Assembly: GCA_026182355.1 (NCBI GenBank) | Contig: JAPFBL010000115.1 | Coordinates: 125,001-189,000 of the forward strand | DNA length: 64,000 nt | Source of the DNA: Hermatobates lingyangjiaoensis | Lineage: Eukaryota; Arthropoda; Insecta; Hemiptera; Hermatobatidae | Reading direction: 5' to 3' | Part shown: one piece after another, positions 49,830 through 59,722 of the stretch | Layout: every line of letters starts with the position of its first letter | Position numbering within the stretch: position 1 is the first letter of the stretch | Notes under the pieces: generated by a model | What the model was told of the DNA's origin: nothing | Seen by the model: only the letters and a program-made list of their open reading frames with translations | Database searches by the model: none | Position numbers and translations under genes: made by a program

Positions 49830-49832
49830 TTA

Positions 49833-49893
<61 letters not shown>

Positions 49894-49905
49894 TTATTAT
49901 TATAA
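49830..49905. repeat. (ATT)n microsatellite
   Basis: About 22 ATT units follow the stop codon of the endonuclease fragment. They may have arisen in the PLE 3' UTR. Confidence 0.9.
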
Positions 49906-49969
49906 TTTATTTTTTATTATTATTATTTCGTATTTTATATATTTTTTATCTTGTTTTCTAAATAAATAT

Positions 49970-50158
49970 TGGAAGGATTTCTATTTTTCCTCTCCTCCGC
50001 TGGGGAGCAGCATTGCGGTGGTTCCACGAGTTACTCTGGAGGCCAGTAGTAGTTTGCTTCTCAACGCGAGTACTTCGCACTTCTTCCCGATGACGACGGA
50101 TGTCGAAATATCGAAGTGAGTTCTGTAGTGTCTTTCTGTGTTCTTTTCTATGTGTTAA

Positions 50159-50165
<7 letters not shown>
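49970..50165 (+). mobile_element. family C hairpin-tail, 3' end of the PLE copy
   Basis: Core at 50083-50116: CTTC, CCGATGA (T to C at the second base), C, GAC-ggat-GTC, GAAATAT, C, GAAG. Stem I CTTC/GAAG is perfect. The trailer GTGAGTTCTGTAGTGTCTTT follows, then (TA)n. It lies about 270 bases after the endonuclease stop. Confidence 0.8.
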
Positions 50166-50204
<39 letters not shown>

Positions 50205-50206
<2 letters not shown>

Positions 50207-50400
50207 TTTCATTGAATGGCTGACCGTATTTCCCTGATGTCATTTTCTTCACCAGTTTTTCGAGGTTTCTGAAAACCTTCTTCTTTCCTTCATCGAAACG
50301 TTGGATAATGTTAATTAGGGTGGAACCGACATGTTTCGACTGGCTTCCAGTCATCTTCAGGGCTATTCAGGGATTCCAGTCATACGGTCAGCTATTCAAT
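50205..50400 (-). pseudogene. PLE 5' end: hammerhead-like core followed by N-terminal ORF
   Basis: The minus strand from 50365 has AGCC, CTGAAGA, T, GACTG-gaagc-CAGTC, GAAACATGT, C, GGTT. It continues in frame into FDEGKKKVFRNLEKLVKKM and KYGQPFNE, which resembles a PLE N-terminal region. Just outside, 50370-50400 holds an inverted copy of YGQLFNEICLMKF on the plus strand. This places the ribozyme-like motif upstream of, or overlapping, a PLE ORF start, as expected if it lies in both terminal repeats. Confidence 0.6.
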
Positions 50401-50439
50401 GAAATATGCTTGATGAAGTTTAAACCACGTTGGAAAAAG

Positions 50440-50648
50440 GAAAACAATAGAAATAAATAGCCTGAGGCCTTTCAATTTATGTAAACAGAGAATAAACAAA
50501 GTAAAAACTGAGAAGCTAACATAAAAGTAATGAAATTTATGTTAGCTAACAGTTACTTTTATTCTAGCTTCTCAGTTTTTACTTTATTTACTCTCTGATG
50601 ACATAAATTAAAAGGCCTAAGAGCATTTATTTCTATTGTTTTCGAATT
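50440..50648. mobile_element. family M inverted dimer
   Basis: The arms share AACAATAGAAATAAAT, AAAGTAAAAACTGAGAAGC and the CTCAGTTTTTAC complement. The right arm has CTCT-CTGATGA at 50591-50601 and later AGGCCTA-AGAG, giving a CTCT/AGAG stem I. The left arm keeps GAAAGGCCT intact but has lost CTGATGA. Each arm is broken at a different point. Confidence 0.7.
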
Positions 50649-50682
50649 TTGAGTGAAATATATATATATATATATATATATC

Positions 50683-50805
50683 AATGATTAAACCACAATA
50701 TGAAAAATGGAAAAAAATGGGAAAAGTCTTTTTTTTTTCATTTCATATTGTGGTTTGATCTTTGATTGTTATTTCACGTGTTTATTTAAAATCTGTTATA
50801 TATAT
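50683..50805. mobile_element. family A dimer reduced to outer arms
   Basis: TCAATGATTAAACCACAATATG and the complement CATATTGTGGTTTGATC flank a short A/T-rich centre. The core is deleted. The right end keeps TTATTTCACGTGTTTAT. Confidence 0.65.
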
Positions 50806-50868
50806 TCTGAAAGATATTGGTCTATTATAAAATAGACGAAGATAAGAAACCAAAAATTTTTATAAATA

Positions 50869-51539
50869 TAGTAGTATCTCGACTTACGAACCACCAGCCT
50901 TCGAACATTTCGACACATGACGTAAATTTCGAACCAAAATTCGTCTCAATATTTGAAATTCGCTCGAGACGCGACATGCATGCGATGAAGCGCCGAATAA
51001 TGATCGTAATGAAACGAGTGGAAGTGATGCAAATAAAAAATGCCTGAAGTGAGTGAAAGTGAAGAAGACCAAGGTGAAAATTAGAAAGAAAAGTATATAA
51101 CCGTAAAAAAAATTTAAAAAAATGAAATAAAAATTCTCTATCTGTAAAAACGTGCTAAACTAGGTTTTGTTTTACGATAAGTGAAGTTTAAAACTTAAAA
51201 AAAGAACAAAAAACTAAGTTACGTAATGTCAATTAAAATGAAAGTTACGGTACACTTCACGTTCTCCATCTCCTCCGATCGTTTCCCGCCAGTCTCAATA
51301 ATAGGGCGATGTTCCATAATTTATTTATTATTTGTTTTGGTTTACTTGCTTTAAATCTCTCCAAATTAATTTATTTCTATATCCATGTATGTGTAACTGT
51401 TATTTATAACCGGTAATTGCAGTTTATTAATGATTTATCGATTGGAGTAGATTAATCGAATTATTATGTATTCTTATGAGAAAATTAGTCTCGAGATACG
51501 ATAATTTCTATATACGATGTCAGTTCTGAGGTACCACTG
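50869..51539. mobile_element. pogo/Tigger-like MITE, second family
   Basis: The left end is TA-TAGTAGTATCTCGACTTACG. The right end, on the minus strand, is TA-CAGTGGTACCTCAGAACTG. TA dinucleotides flank both ends. ~670 bp, no transposase. The internal GC-rich ORF (50817-51047) has no domain. Confidence 0.7.
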
Positions 51540-51589
51540 TACTTTATTTAGGGTGAAAAACACATAAAACTGACAGCTATCATGTATGT

Positions 51590-51835
51590 GTCATGAGGAA
51601 AAGGAGCGAAAACGTGAATCTCCGAGATGAGACTCAGGTCTCTGCTCCTTCGTTCCTTCTCCTTTTTCTTTTTTTCCTCTCCTGAAGATGGCAAGACAGC
51701 CGAAACGATCGAGAATCGTTAGTGTTAGTCACCTTTTCTGTGTTTTTTGTATTCTCTAGTTGTAACTTTAATTATTTGTCCGTTTGAATAGTCTGTTTTT
51801 ATTTCAGAGTATTATATATATATATATATATATAT
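51590..51835 (+). mobile_element. family K hairpin-tail
   Basis: Core at about 51685-51722: TCTC, CTGAAGA, T, GGC-aagaca-GCC, GAAACGATC, GAGA. Stem I TCTC/GAGA and stem II GGC/GCC are intact, but stem III can form only the A-U pair. The trailer runs to a (TA)n tract at 51809. Confidence 0.7.
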
Positions 51836-52058
51836 AGATCAAACCACAAAAAGAAATGGGAAAACAAGACTAAGATCTTTCAACCGTAACAAGCGGTCTT
51901 CGTCAGAGTCAAAAACCCAACTGGAGTTTTTGGGTTTTTGACTCTGACGAAGACCGCTTGTTACGGTTGAAAGATCTTAGTCTTGTTTTCCCATTTCTTT
52001 TTGTGGTTTGATCATTGATTGTTGTTTCACGTGTTTATGTGAAATCTTTTTATATATA
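51836..52058. mobile_element. family A inverted dimer
   Basis: The centre has CCCAACTGGAGTTTTTGGG. The right-arm core GACTCTGACGAAGACCGC and CGGTTGAAAGATCTTAGTC are intact. The right end TTTCACGTGTTTATGTGAAA is followed by (TA)n. Confidence 0.85.
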
Positions 52059-52206
52059 TATTATATATATATATATTATTATTAAAATAAGCAGCAGCTT
52101 CTGCATTGACCAATTTCTTGTTGACACTCTCTAGTTTTCTTATCACTTTGCGGTTAGACTCTGGTAGCTTCTAAAGAAGGTTAGTGAAATTGTTCAATGC
52201 TGTGGT

Positions 52207-52207
<1 letters not shown>

Positions 52208-52257
<50 letters not shown>

Positions 52258-52483
52258 AAGATTTCACATAAACACGTAAAATAACAGTCAATGATCAAGC
52301 CACAATATGAAATGGGAAAACAAGACTAATATATTTCAAGCGTATCAAGCGGTCTTCTTCAGAGTCAAAAACCCAACTGAAACACTAGATGCAGAAAACC
52401 TCTGGTGGGGGGTTAAGAAGAGTGGGAGGGAAGAGTGGTATTTTAAAAGGGTGAATGTGCAGGAAAACTTGTGGTTTGATCAT

Positions 52484-52490
<7 letters not shown>
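52208..52490 (-). mobile_element. (TA)n plus family A half-copy joined to unrelated DNA
   Basis: The left arm (TTTCACATAAACACG to AGAGTCAAAAACCCAACTG) is followed by about 80 bases of GC-richer sequence (52385-52465) instead of a right arm. A short GTGGTTTGATCATTGA end then precedes (TA)n. Confidence 0.65.
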
Positions 52491-52523
<33 letters not shown>

Positions 52524-52529
52524 GTATAT

Positions 52530-52800
52530 ATGTATATTTACAATTAAAAGAAACGGTCCAGCGGAATTTTTTAAAATAAAATAAATTCAAAACGAAGGAA
52601 ACACACAGGAGGTGCGAAGAGCGAAGAGCGAAGAGTCTTCGAGTACCGACCTGTCTTCCTGCGGGACTCTTCGCTCTTCGCTCTTCGCACCTCCTGATGA
52701 CGACGATGGTCGAAATATCGATGTGAGTTATGTCTGTGTCTTTCTGTGTGTTTCCTTTGTTTTGAATTTATTTTATTTTATATGTATATTTATATTTATA
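52530..52800. mobile_element. family B inverted dimer with GAAGAGC-type centre
   Basis: The right-arm core CTGATGA (52694-52700) has CGAC-gatg-GTCG, AAATATC, GATGTGAG. Stem I pairs discontinuously with GCACCTC. The centre is built of repeated GCGAAGA and its complement. The left arm begins at the stem I sequence and lacks the core. Confidence 0.75.
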
Positions 52801-53067
52801 TACACTCAATTACTGATAATCCGCCTGAAAATCAGTAATGGATTCTGATTTCTGGTGTAGTGTTGCAGATAGAGACGATTTCTAAAGACTACAACGATAA
52901 TTGAATACACTCTTAAGGGTTATGAAAGTGAATTCTTCAAGTCTGTACTCTTTTCGGTTGATCCTTCTATAATATTAGTAAATAGATTTAAGTAATAACA
53001 ATAAACATTAAGACTGATAAGAATCTATTCCAAACATACTCTAAAGATAAACAACGTTTGTTCTCAG

Positions 53068-53202
53068 TCAAGTCTCTGTCGAGAGAAGACAGTTATGAGG
53101 TAATGTGCGGAACCCCTCCGGTCTACTCCAACACGATGCCTGACGTCCTTTCCAGCAACAGACTCTCCGTCCACTCAGCATCGCCCTTATCCCCTCTCAA
53201 CG
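53068..53202 (+). CDS. exon 3 of PH-domain adaptor gene
   Basis: Acceptor GTTTGTTCTCAG. The exon starts with two bases completing a phase-1 codon and reads KSLSREDSYEVMCGTPP, then VYSNTMPDVL and SVHSASPLSPLN. It ends in AAC-G before GTAAGC (phase 1 out). 135 bases, symmetric. It is a Ser/Pro-rich linker with two Tyr sites (DSYEVM, PVYSNTM) of the kind used as SH2-binding sites in adaptors. The frame is also open upstream (KDKQRLFS), so an earlier acceptor is possible, but the pyrimidine-rich one at 53067 is best. Confidence 0.85.
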
Positions 53203-53459
53203 GTAAGCCTTAACTAGCCATAACTAGCAATCTAGCAATTTTACTGTTTTGTTTTACAGTCAGAATTATACCTCTGGTTATGTTTTTTTTAAAATATATT
53301 TGTGATTGTTATATTTAAGTTTGTCTTTAAAAGATATGCATCATATATTTGAGTGTATTACAAATATTTAAATATATTTCATTTAATATTTAAGTATCAA
53401 ATATTTAGCATATACGACAATATAAATATTAAATTTCAAAATTTAAATATTAAATTATA

Positions 53460-53545
53460 TTGTGGTTGGTGACACTGGAGTAGCTTCTTACTTCGACCTG
53501 ATGACGACGGATATCAAAATGTCGATAAATCTACCTGTGAAGTTT
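53460..53545 (+). mobile_element. PLE hammerhead-like remnant
   Basis: ACCTGATGACGACGGATAT, then CAAAATGTCGATAAATC. CTGATGA is intact, GTC has become ATC and GAAA has become AAAA. No dimer arms. Confidence 0.45.
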
Positions 53546-54479
53546 TTTATTTGCTACTTTAAACTCTTGATCATAATTAGTCCTCCGGGTTAGTTTTTAA
53601 ATAATCACTTATTTAACTATAATAATATATAATTATTATCATATAATATATTATACATTATTATATAATATATTACATTTGAATATAAGTGAGATTGTAT
53701 AGAACATAATCTACCAGATGTTAGTGCAGCGTAATCTGCAGTTACAAAATTGACTGAATTCCAGATTTCAATTATTATTATTATATTTTTATCTCGCATT
53801 AATGTTTTAGAGCAGGAGAAATAGTTTTAGATTTATCATTATTTAATAAAATATATTTTTCTCTATACTATTATTTGAATTTTGTGACAAAAAAAATTAA
53901 TCTTTGAAGCTTAATTATAATTTTGTGGCAGGAATATTTATTATAAATAGGTTCATATTGAACCGAAATAACTGACCTTCAACAATATTCCGAAAAGTTT
54001 TTGGAACTCCTATTCGAGAAATAGTCAGTTTTAGTTGTGGCGTGTTTGAATAGCGTAAATATATCACTATTTATTGATAAATGTCATATATTCATCAATA
54101 AAATATAAATTATTATTTCTGAATTTTTATTATTATTTGTCAGTATTGTGGAGGGAAGGGTCCACATTTTGGTTTGGGAGGATAATATTTTCCAGTAGAA
54201 TGCTTTTGTAATATTTGTTTAAATTATATGAAATGAAAATAGTTTGATTTTAAATTTCACTGATAAAATTTATGTTCAGAAAAAACATTGTGTAATAGTT
54301 GAATATTTGTTCATTACATTTATTAGTTAAATTAGTTGACATTATTTTACAAATTGTCAATTTATAAATAATTATAATAAACTAACTTAAAATTAATGGA
54401 ATATTGATTTTTATTGAGGAAGAAATAAAACAATGATTCCTTTAGTTGCTAATGATGTAAAACTTTACTCGGAGATCTA

Positions 54480-54860
54480 CACTCTCAGGTGCTGTAGATC
54501 GTACACCTACAGGATTATGGTGCTCATGCTACGGCACCACACAGGAAAACGCTTCCTTGTCGCATCGGGTAAATAATGGTTGTAGCACATCCCAGGATAC
54601 TTCTAACGGTATCCGTACGACGGAGACGTAGTCCCTCTCAAGGGGGTTCCCTTTTCTTATAATAATTGATGCTTGCAAATTATGTTTATAGTTTTTTAAG
54701 TAACTAACTTCATAGGCTGAAGTTCCAAAAGCGGTAATTTGTTTTCAAGACTGTATGTTTTGCAGAAAGGGGAGAAAAGGGGGATAGCGAACCTCGTGGG
54801 TTAGGGGTTAAGTTTGCTTTCCTCGGTCATGGTTCGAATTCCTTAACACTTATTTGTTTA
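54480..54860 (+). mobile_element. possible SINE-like sequence with tRNA-like block
   Basis: A GC-richer block, 54485-54655, contains CCACACAGGAAAACGC. At 54790-54845, CCTCGTGGGTTAGGGGTTAA and GGTTCGAATTCC are spaced like tRNA A and B boxes. No second copy is in the window, so the family is undefined. Confidence 0.4.
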
Positions 54861-54984
54861 TGTTGTCATGATTTTGCATGGTTGATTCGTAGATGGTGGT
54901 ATGTCTATTAATAATAATGTGGGAGTTGGCTGAGCAAGTCTATTCGGTGGCCTCCGCATCGCCTGACTGACTGGCTGATTGCAG

Positions 54985-55244
54985 GCAGCGTGAGAGGCGG
55001 AGAGCCAGTGCGCACAGGCCTCCTGAGTCGTCGCCGGCCAAGGAAGCCCAGCTTCCTGCCGCCCAAGCTGACCCGCTACTGGGCCTCCCTGGCGCAGGCC
55101 ACACTCCACCTGTACCCGCCCACCGACCCCGCCGCCAGTCCAGCGCTACTCCTCGACCTCCGCGGCTACCAGGCGCGCCCGCTCCTCTTGCCCAGACCAC
55201 CCTTCGCCTTCGAGCTCTTCTACCCCGGCAAGAAGACCTACCAG
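54985..55244 (+). CDS. exon 4 of PH-domain adaptor gene: most of the PH domain
   Basis: Acceptor GATTGCAG. Two bases complete a Gly codon (phase 1 in). The exon then reads SVRGGEPVRTGLLSRRR, KLTRYWASLAQATLHLYPP, LLLDLRGYQARPL and FELFYPGKKTYQ, and ends exactly at CAG before GTACAA (phase 0 out). GC-rich, unlike all neighbouring DNA. The W of RYWASL, the HLY strand, the GY.(A/V)R turn and FEL..P.KK.YQ are the central strands of a PH domain. GY.xR and P.K..YQF are close to SKAP PH domains, as recalled. The basic stretch RRRPRKP before strand one could face the membrane. RalGPS-type PH domains are a weaker alternative. The ORF continues past 55244 into intron. Confidence 0.9.
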
Positions 55245-55479
55245 GTACAATACCAAACTAATCCTTACAGTCATATTCTTAGTTGTGCCATATATCACCA
55301 GAAATCAGCTGCAATTGGAATATACATGAAGAACTATTCAATTCATTCTTTGATTCTTTCTCTCAAACCACCTTTATCTTTGGACTTCCCTCTTCGTTTA
55401 ATTTTTCCTCTCATATGTGCTATAGTATCTGCCATCTATATCATTAAAATATTTTGTCATTTTACTGATATATACAGAA

Positions 55480-55965
55480 AAACATTTCACTGTAAACACT
55501 AAACGAGTAAAATAAAAATCAACGTCTAAACCAGGGATTCTCAGCCTCCCTTGGCCCATTCACCCCTATGCCATTCCCCCCACCCCTTCTTCTTTCCAAG
55601 ATAGAAATTACACTTTTATAAACTTACATTGATTATGTTTATAATAGACTTTTATAAATAAAATGCTAATTAAATTTATTAATGGATATATAAAATATCA
55701 ATTCAATCAAAATAATATTTTTTCATCTATAATTAAGAGGTCAAAACTTATAATAGCTTATCTCACTCTGTAAAATCACTGTAGCTACAATTCACCCCCT
55801 GAAAACCCAAAATTCACACCTGGGGGTGAATTTCACCCACATTGAGAGCCCCTGGTCTAAACCAAAGTAAGAGATTCAAAAATGAGACTAAGATCTTTCA
55901 ACCATCAGTTCGAATGTGACTCTGACGAAGACCAGTTGATTTGTCTAGTTAAACCAGTTAAACAC
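55480..55965. mobile_element. family A variant dimer, split by a hAT MITE
   Basis: AAACACTAAACGAGTAAAAT before the hAT and GAGACTAAGATCTTTCAACC after it belong to one variant. CTCTGACGAAGACCAGTTG at 55919 keeps CTGACGA. Compare 57040-57340, where the same variant occurs with its full tail. Confidence 0.6.
55532..55854. mobile_element. hAT MITE with perfect 8-bp target duplication
   Basis: The ends are CAGGGATTCTCAGCCTC and, on the minus strand, CAGGGGCTCTCAATG. The flanks GTCTAAAC (55524-55531) and GTCTAAAC (55855-55862) are identical. The interior is AT-rich with no ORF. Confidence 0.9.
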
Positions 55966-56214
55966 TATTCCTACATAGATATTAAAGTAATATCATTTTT
56001 ATATCATTATGTTGGAATACATAAATCATTAAAATATTTCCTGTTTAAACATGTTTTAGATTTTTTTATATTTCATACATTGCCAAAATTTATGTAATTT
56101 GAAGCATATTTACATTGTCTTCTTTAATCCCAATCAAAGAGATTTGAGCTAATTCTCTGAGATATTCTTTTCATAAAAGTAATAAACCGAGCAGCAGAAT
56201 AATTCATTGTTTTT

Positions 56215-56320
56215 TTATTTCAAAATTTGAAACTTCTCCTTACGAAAAAATGTTTTAAATACAACCGAAACGTTAGCATTGAAAGTTTGATATAAACCTG
56301 GAATTCCTGATTTTTATTCA
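56215..56320 (+). mobile_element. family F fragment
   Basis: AAAATGTTTTAAATACAACC, then GAAACGTTAGCATTGAAAG, with the start of the trailer. Stem II is partly lost. Confidence 0.5.
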
Positions 56321-56535
56321 ATATACATCACTTTTTTTATGTTTAATAAAGTCTAAAATTTAAAAAAAAAATCAAGTTAGACGTCGAAAAATGACAATAT
56401 AAAGAGTCTAGAAAAAAGTATACTTTCATTTCTATATTTGGAGAGCTGTAAGCTTTTCTTTTCCTGATTACATTTGTCAAAATATAGGAATGAGCTTAGT
56501 TGGTTGTTTAAATTCCTATTTTTTGTATATTGATA

Positions 56536-56564
<29 letters not shown>

Positions 56565-56575
<11 letters not shown>

Positions 56576-56757
56576 TAACATTAAAATAAGCAGTGACACA
56601 TAAACTGAAACACAACAAGGACTCACTTTTCAAAATTTCGACCGCCATTACGGTCGAAATATTGACAAGTGAGTCTCTGTTGTGTTTCAGTTTATGTGTC
56701 ACTGCTTATTTTAATTGTTATCGGTCCTGCCGGACCGTTTTTCGTTTATCATGATAT
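56565..56757. mobile_element. family E dimer whose centre is the stem II hairpin
   Basis: The arms meet at GACCGCCATTACGGTC. The trailer arms (GTGACACATAAACTGAAACA and its complement) run outward. The right arm ends with hairpin GGTCC-tgcc-GGACC, GTTTTTCGTTTATC, (TA)n. Confidence 0.8.
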
Positions 56758-56935
56758 ATATACACTTTAACACAGAGAAAAGAACACAGAAAGACACTAC
56801 AGAACTCACTTCGAAATATCGAAGTGAGTTCTGTAGTGTCTTTCTGTGTTCTTTTCTCTGTATTAAAGTGTTTATTGTCCACACGGACCTTTCATTTTAT
56901 TCGAAGTTATATATATATATATATATATTCAAAAT
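56758..56935. mobile_element. family C dimer, near-perfect palindrome
   Basis: 56762-56872 is almost a perfect palindrome centred on CTTCGAAATATCGAAG. The left arm begins within one or two bases of the predicted cleavage position (after ATATC, before GAAGTG). The right arm then has GTCC-acac-GGAC, TTTCATTTTATTC, (TA)n. Confidence 0.8.
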
Positions 56936-57039
56936 CAGAAAAAAATATATAAATATGCAACACAAAACACCTACAAAGAACCCCACAATATCAATTTACT
57001 TTTAAATTTTTAATAATCATGGTGATCGTCTGCAGAAGG

Positions 57040-57340
57040 CGTCAAAGAGAAGATAATCCACTATTTATCACATTAAACTGATATGACTCTACTATCAAAG
57101 ATATCAGCACAATGATAATAGAAAAACAACATAATTTTATGACCTTTCAATTTCCTCAATGTCCAAAAATAGTAATTTTTTAATAAACAAATCAACTGGT
57201 CTTCTTCAGAATTACATTCAAACTGATGAAGAATAGTTTTTTGGTTGAAAGATCTTAATCTCATTTTTGAATCTCTTACTTTGGTCAAGACGTTGACTTT
57301 TATTTTACGTGTTTAGTTTTACAGTTAAATTGTGTTATAT
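57040..57340. mobile_element. family A variant with a damaged left arm
   Basis: CTGATGAAGAATAG, then TTTTTTGGTTGAAAGATCTT at 57225-57265, with the trailer ACGTTGACTTTTATTTTACG and TTTACAGTTAAATTGTG. It pairs loosely with GACCTTTCAATTTCCTC, then AACTGGTCTTCTTCAGAATT, on the left. Confidence 0.6.
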
Positions 57341-57344
57341 ATAT

Positions 57345-57565
57345 AGTGTGAAATGGGAAAACAAGACTAAGATCTTTCAATCATAACAAGCAGTCTTCGT
57401 CAAAACCCAACTGAGTTTTTGACTCTGAGGTTGACTTCTAGTTCGGTTTTTGACTGACAAAGACCGCTTGTTACGGTTGAAAGATCTTGGTCTTGTTTTC
57501 CCATTTCATATTGTGGTTTGATCATTGATTGTTGTTTCACGTGTTTAAGTGAAATCTTTATATAT
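57345..57565. mobile_element. family A inverted dimer, rearranged centre
   Basis: The outer arms are good (GAAATGGGAAAACAAGACTA and complement). The centre repeats GACTCTGAGG and GACTTCTAG. The right core is CTGACAAAGACCGC, so the G of CTGACGA is lost. Confidence 0.75.
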
Positions 57566-57574
57566 ATATATAGT

Positions 57575-57855
57575 TCAATGTACATAAAGAAACATAGAGA
57601 AATTAAAAACACAAACTTACAGTCTCTAATTTTTGGTTGAACCGTCTTCAGGAGAGATGAGAGAGGGAAACCAAGCGCGCTCTGTACCAGTGCGCTTGGT
57701 TTCCCTCTCTTATCTCTCCTGAAGACGGTTTAACCGAAAATTAGAGACTGTAAGTTTGTGTTTTTAATTTCTCTATGTTTCTTTATTTACATTGAACTGT
57801 ATTTGTCCATTTCGGATCATATTTTCATCGAAAAAGTGTATATATATATATATAT
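57575..57855. mobile_element. family D inverted dimer
   Basis: Right-arm core at about 57715-57750: TCTC, CTGAAGA, C, GGT-tta-ACC, GAAAATT, A, GAGA. The trailer is TGTAAGTTTGTG, ATTTCTCTATGTTTC. It ends ATTTTCATCGAAAAAGTG and (TA)n. The centre CCAAGCGCGC/GCGCTTGG is shared with the dimer at 58010. Confidence 0.85.
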
Positions 57856-57869
57856 ATATAGTGTTAAAA

Positions 57870-58016
57870 AGATCACACAAACACGTGAAATAACAATCAA
57901 TGATCAAACCACAATAATAAATGGGAGAACAAGACTTAGATCTTTCAACCGTAACAAGCTGTGTTCGTCAGAATCAAACACCCAACTGATATATATATAT
58001 ATATATATATATATAG
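57870..58016 (-). mobile_element. family A half-copy between (TA)n tracts
   Basis: AAAAGATCACACAAACACGTG to CAAACACCCAACTG. The core on the minus strand is CTGACGAACACAGC, so stem II is damaged. Confidence 0.7.
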
Positions 58017-58293
58017 TTCAATATAGACAAAGAAACATAGAGAAATCAAAAGAACACACTTACAGTCTCTAATTTTCGGTTTGAACCGTCCTCAGGAGAG
58101 ATAAGAGAGGGAAACCAAGCGCACTGGTTCAGAGACGGTTGGAGACCGGTCTTGATTTCCCTCTCTTATCTCTCCTGAAGACGGTTCAAACCGAAAATTA
58201 GAGACTGTAAGTGTGTTCTTTTGATTTCTCTATGTTTTTTTGTCTATATTGAACTATATTTGTCCGTTTTGGATCGTATTTCCAACGAAAAAG

Positions 58294-58320
<27 letters not shown>
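58016..58320. mobile_element. family D inverted dimer, second copy
   Basis: Right-arm core at about 58170-58205: TCTC, CTGAAGA, C, GGTT-ca-AACC, GAAAATT, A, GAGA. The left arm core reads CTGAGGA with the same stem. The right end has GTCCGTTTTGGAT and (TA)n at 58293. Confidence 0.85.
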
Positions 58321-58324
<4 letters not shown>

Positions 58325-58328
58325 TGTA

Positions 58329-58332
<4 letters not shown>

Positions 58333-58363
<31 letters not shown>
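58333..58363. repeat. (GA)n microsatellite
   Basis: About 14 GA units followed by a GT-rich stretch to about 58400. Confidence 0.9.
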
Positions 58364-58366
<3 letters not shown>

Positions 58367-58408
58367 TCGTGTGTGTGTGTTCGTGTCAATGTGTCTGTGT
58401 GAGAGTAT

Positions 58409-58597
58409 TTGTTTCAAATTACACAAACAAAACACTACCACAAGTTACAACTCCCGCCGTCGTCAGGAAGTGCAAGTGACCTGCACGGTAGTCCGGCTAA
58501 GACTCGTGTATGTCCTGCGGGCCACTCCTACTTCCTCATCAACAATTCTTTCCGTGTTCTCCATTCTGGAAATTCAACGCCTTGTCCCTTTGAATAG
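58409..58597 (+). other. GC-richer ORF of unknown nature
   Basis: An open frame reads HKLQLPPSSGSASDLHG, then CPAGHSYFLINNSFRVLH. Composition is exon-like. It opens with ATT/TTC-rich sequence, has no flanking splice pair that fits the phase-0 junction of exons 4 and 5, and I recognise no domain. It may be a mobile-element coding fragment. Confidence 0.25.
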
Positions 58598-58719
58598 TTT
58601 TCTTTCTTTGTTTTAACATATATTTATTAACAAACAGAAGTATAACAATAAATATTCTTGGCTCTATAATCAAAGAAATTACCACTAAAAGAAATCACCC
58701 AAAAAGAAAGAAGCATTAA

Positions 58720-59010
58720 GCTGTATGACTGAGTTTTAATATGTTTCATCTTTTAACGGCCATCTTCAGGAAAGGAAGTTACATGGGAAGAAGACGAAAT
58801 CCAACACTTTCGTCTAGGTATAAGTTCAAATAAGAAGAAAAGTAACACCCGTAGTAAGTAAACTTCCTATTTCAGTAAATCCTTTTTAAGAAGGCAATAG
58901 AGAGAGAAAAACAACTCCGGAGAAGTAACGTAACACTGGCCATGAATACTCGCGTGCTTGGTTCCTCCTTATTTTTTTATCCTGAAGACGAATTTACCAA
59001 AAATTATATG
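58720..59010. mobile_element. diverged PLE hairpin-tail remnants
   Basis: The minus strand near 58760-58785 has TTCCTGAAGATGGCCG, then AAAAGATGAAAC. The plus strand at 58979-59005 has CCTGAAGACGAATTTACCAA. They may be the two arms of an old dimer. Confidence 0.45.
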
Positions 59011-59722
59011 AAAATTGGTAAAAATCAGAAGAATTTTTATAGAAATTGAATTAAACTGATATATTAGGTTTGTTTGTGAAGGTCACTGTCCTTATTGAAA
59101 ATAATTTTACTTAGGATGGTAATGACCATAACTATGTTACCATGTAGATTACCATGTATAATACGGTTTACAGTAGAACATCGGAGTTAAAAAACATTGC
59201 CTGTGAATAGCGTATGGATTGGTGACGTGTTTTAGAGTTCTGTGATTTACCTCATGGTTTAAATAGGCGCCGAATAACTAATGAGTCAATTCTACTCGTG
59301 TAAAATTTGAAAGAGGTTAAACTTCTATAAGGGAGAGCTTAGCTGTAAAGGAATTTCAAATCTGGTAGCCATATTACCGTCGCTGTTAACTATTTACCGT
59401 TCGCTGTTAATATTACCTGAAAAACCAGGTAATCTTTCTCAAGATTACAAACATAAAGTAAGCCATTATTTAAAATAAATTTGATAAGCCAATGAAAAAT
59501 GCGTATATATAAGTTATATTAAGTTCCTCTCTCTTTAGAGCGCAATATAAAACAGAAAATATAAACGAATGACTACTTTACTATCGTTATTTGGGTCACA
59601 ATTTTATTTCTAACAGATGATATGCGCTATAGGTTCGAATCTCACCAATGACTCTAGTTTTTCATTGGGAGATGAAAAATACTGTACACTCGGTTTCCAG
59701 GAGGGTTTGCAATGCTTTTGGT
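59011..59722. other. intron sequence with a SINE tail-like block
   Basis: 59225-59340 (AACTAATGAGTCAATTC, AGGTTAAACTTCTATAAGG) resembles the tail of the 5S-headed SINE at 28661. The rest is unclassified. Confidence 0.35.

Noticed and set aside
49659..49961. 100-codon ORF with long Tyr run
   Set aside because: Out-of-frame shadow of the endonuclease fragment followed by the (ATT)n repeat.
50817..51072. ORFs on both strands at 50.9 kb
   Set aside because: They lie across the end and interior of a pogo-like MITE, without domains.
54858..55200. Two minus-strand ORFs over exon 4
   Set aside because: Shadows of the GC-rich PH-domain exon on the plus strand.
55245..55502. Continuation of the exon 4 ORF
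   Set aside because: Composition drops to AT-rich intron after CAG-GTACAA, and the PH domain continues exactly in exon 5.
58221..58616. 131-codon ORF
   Set aside because: Built from a PLE trailer, (TA)n, and (GA)n (alternating Glu-Arg); not a natural protein.
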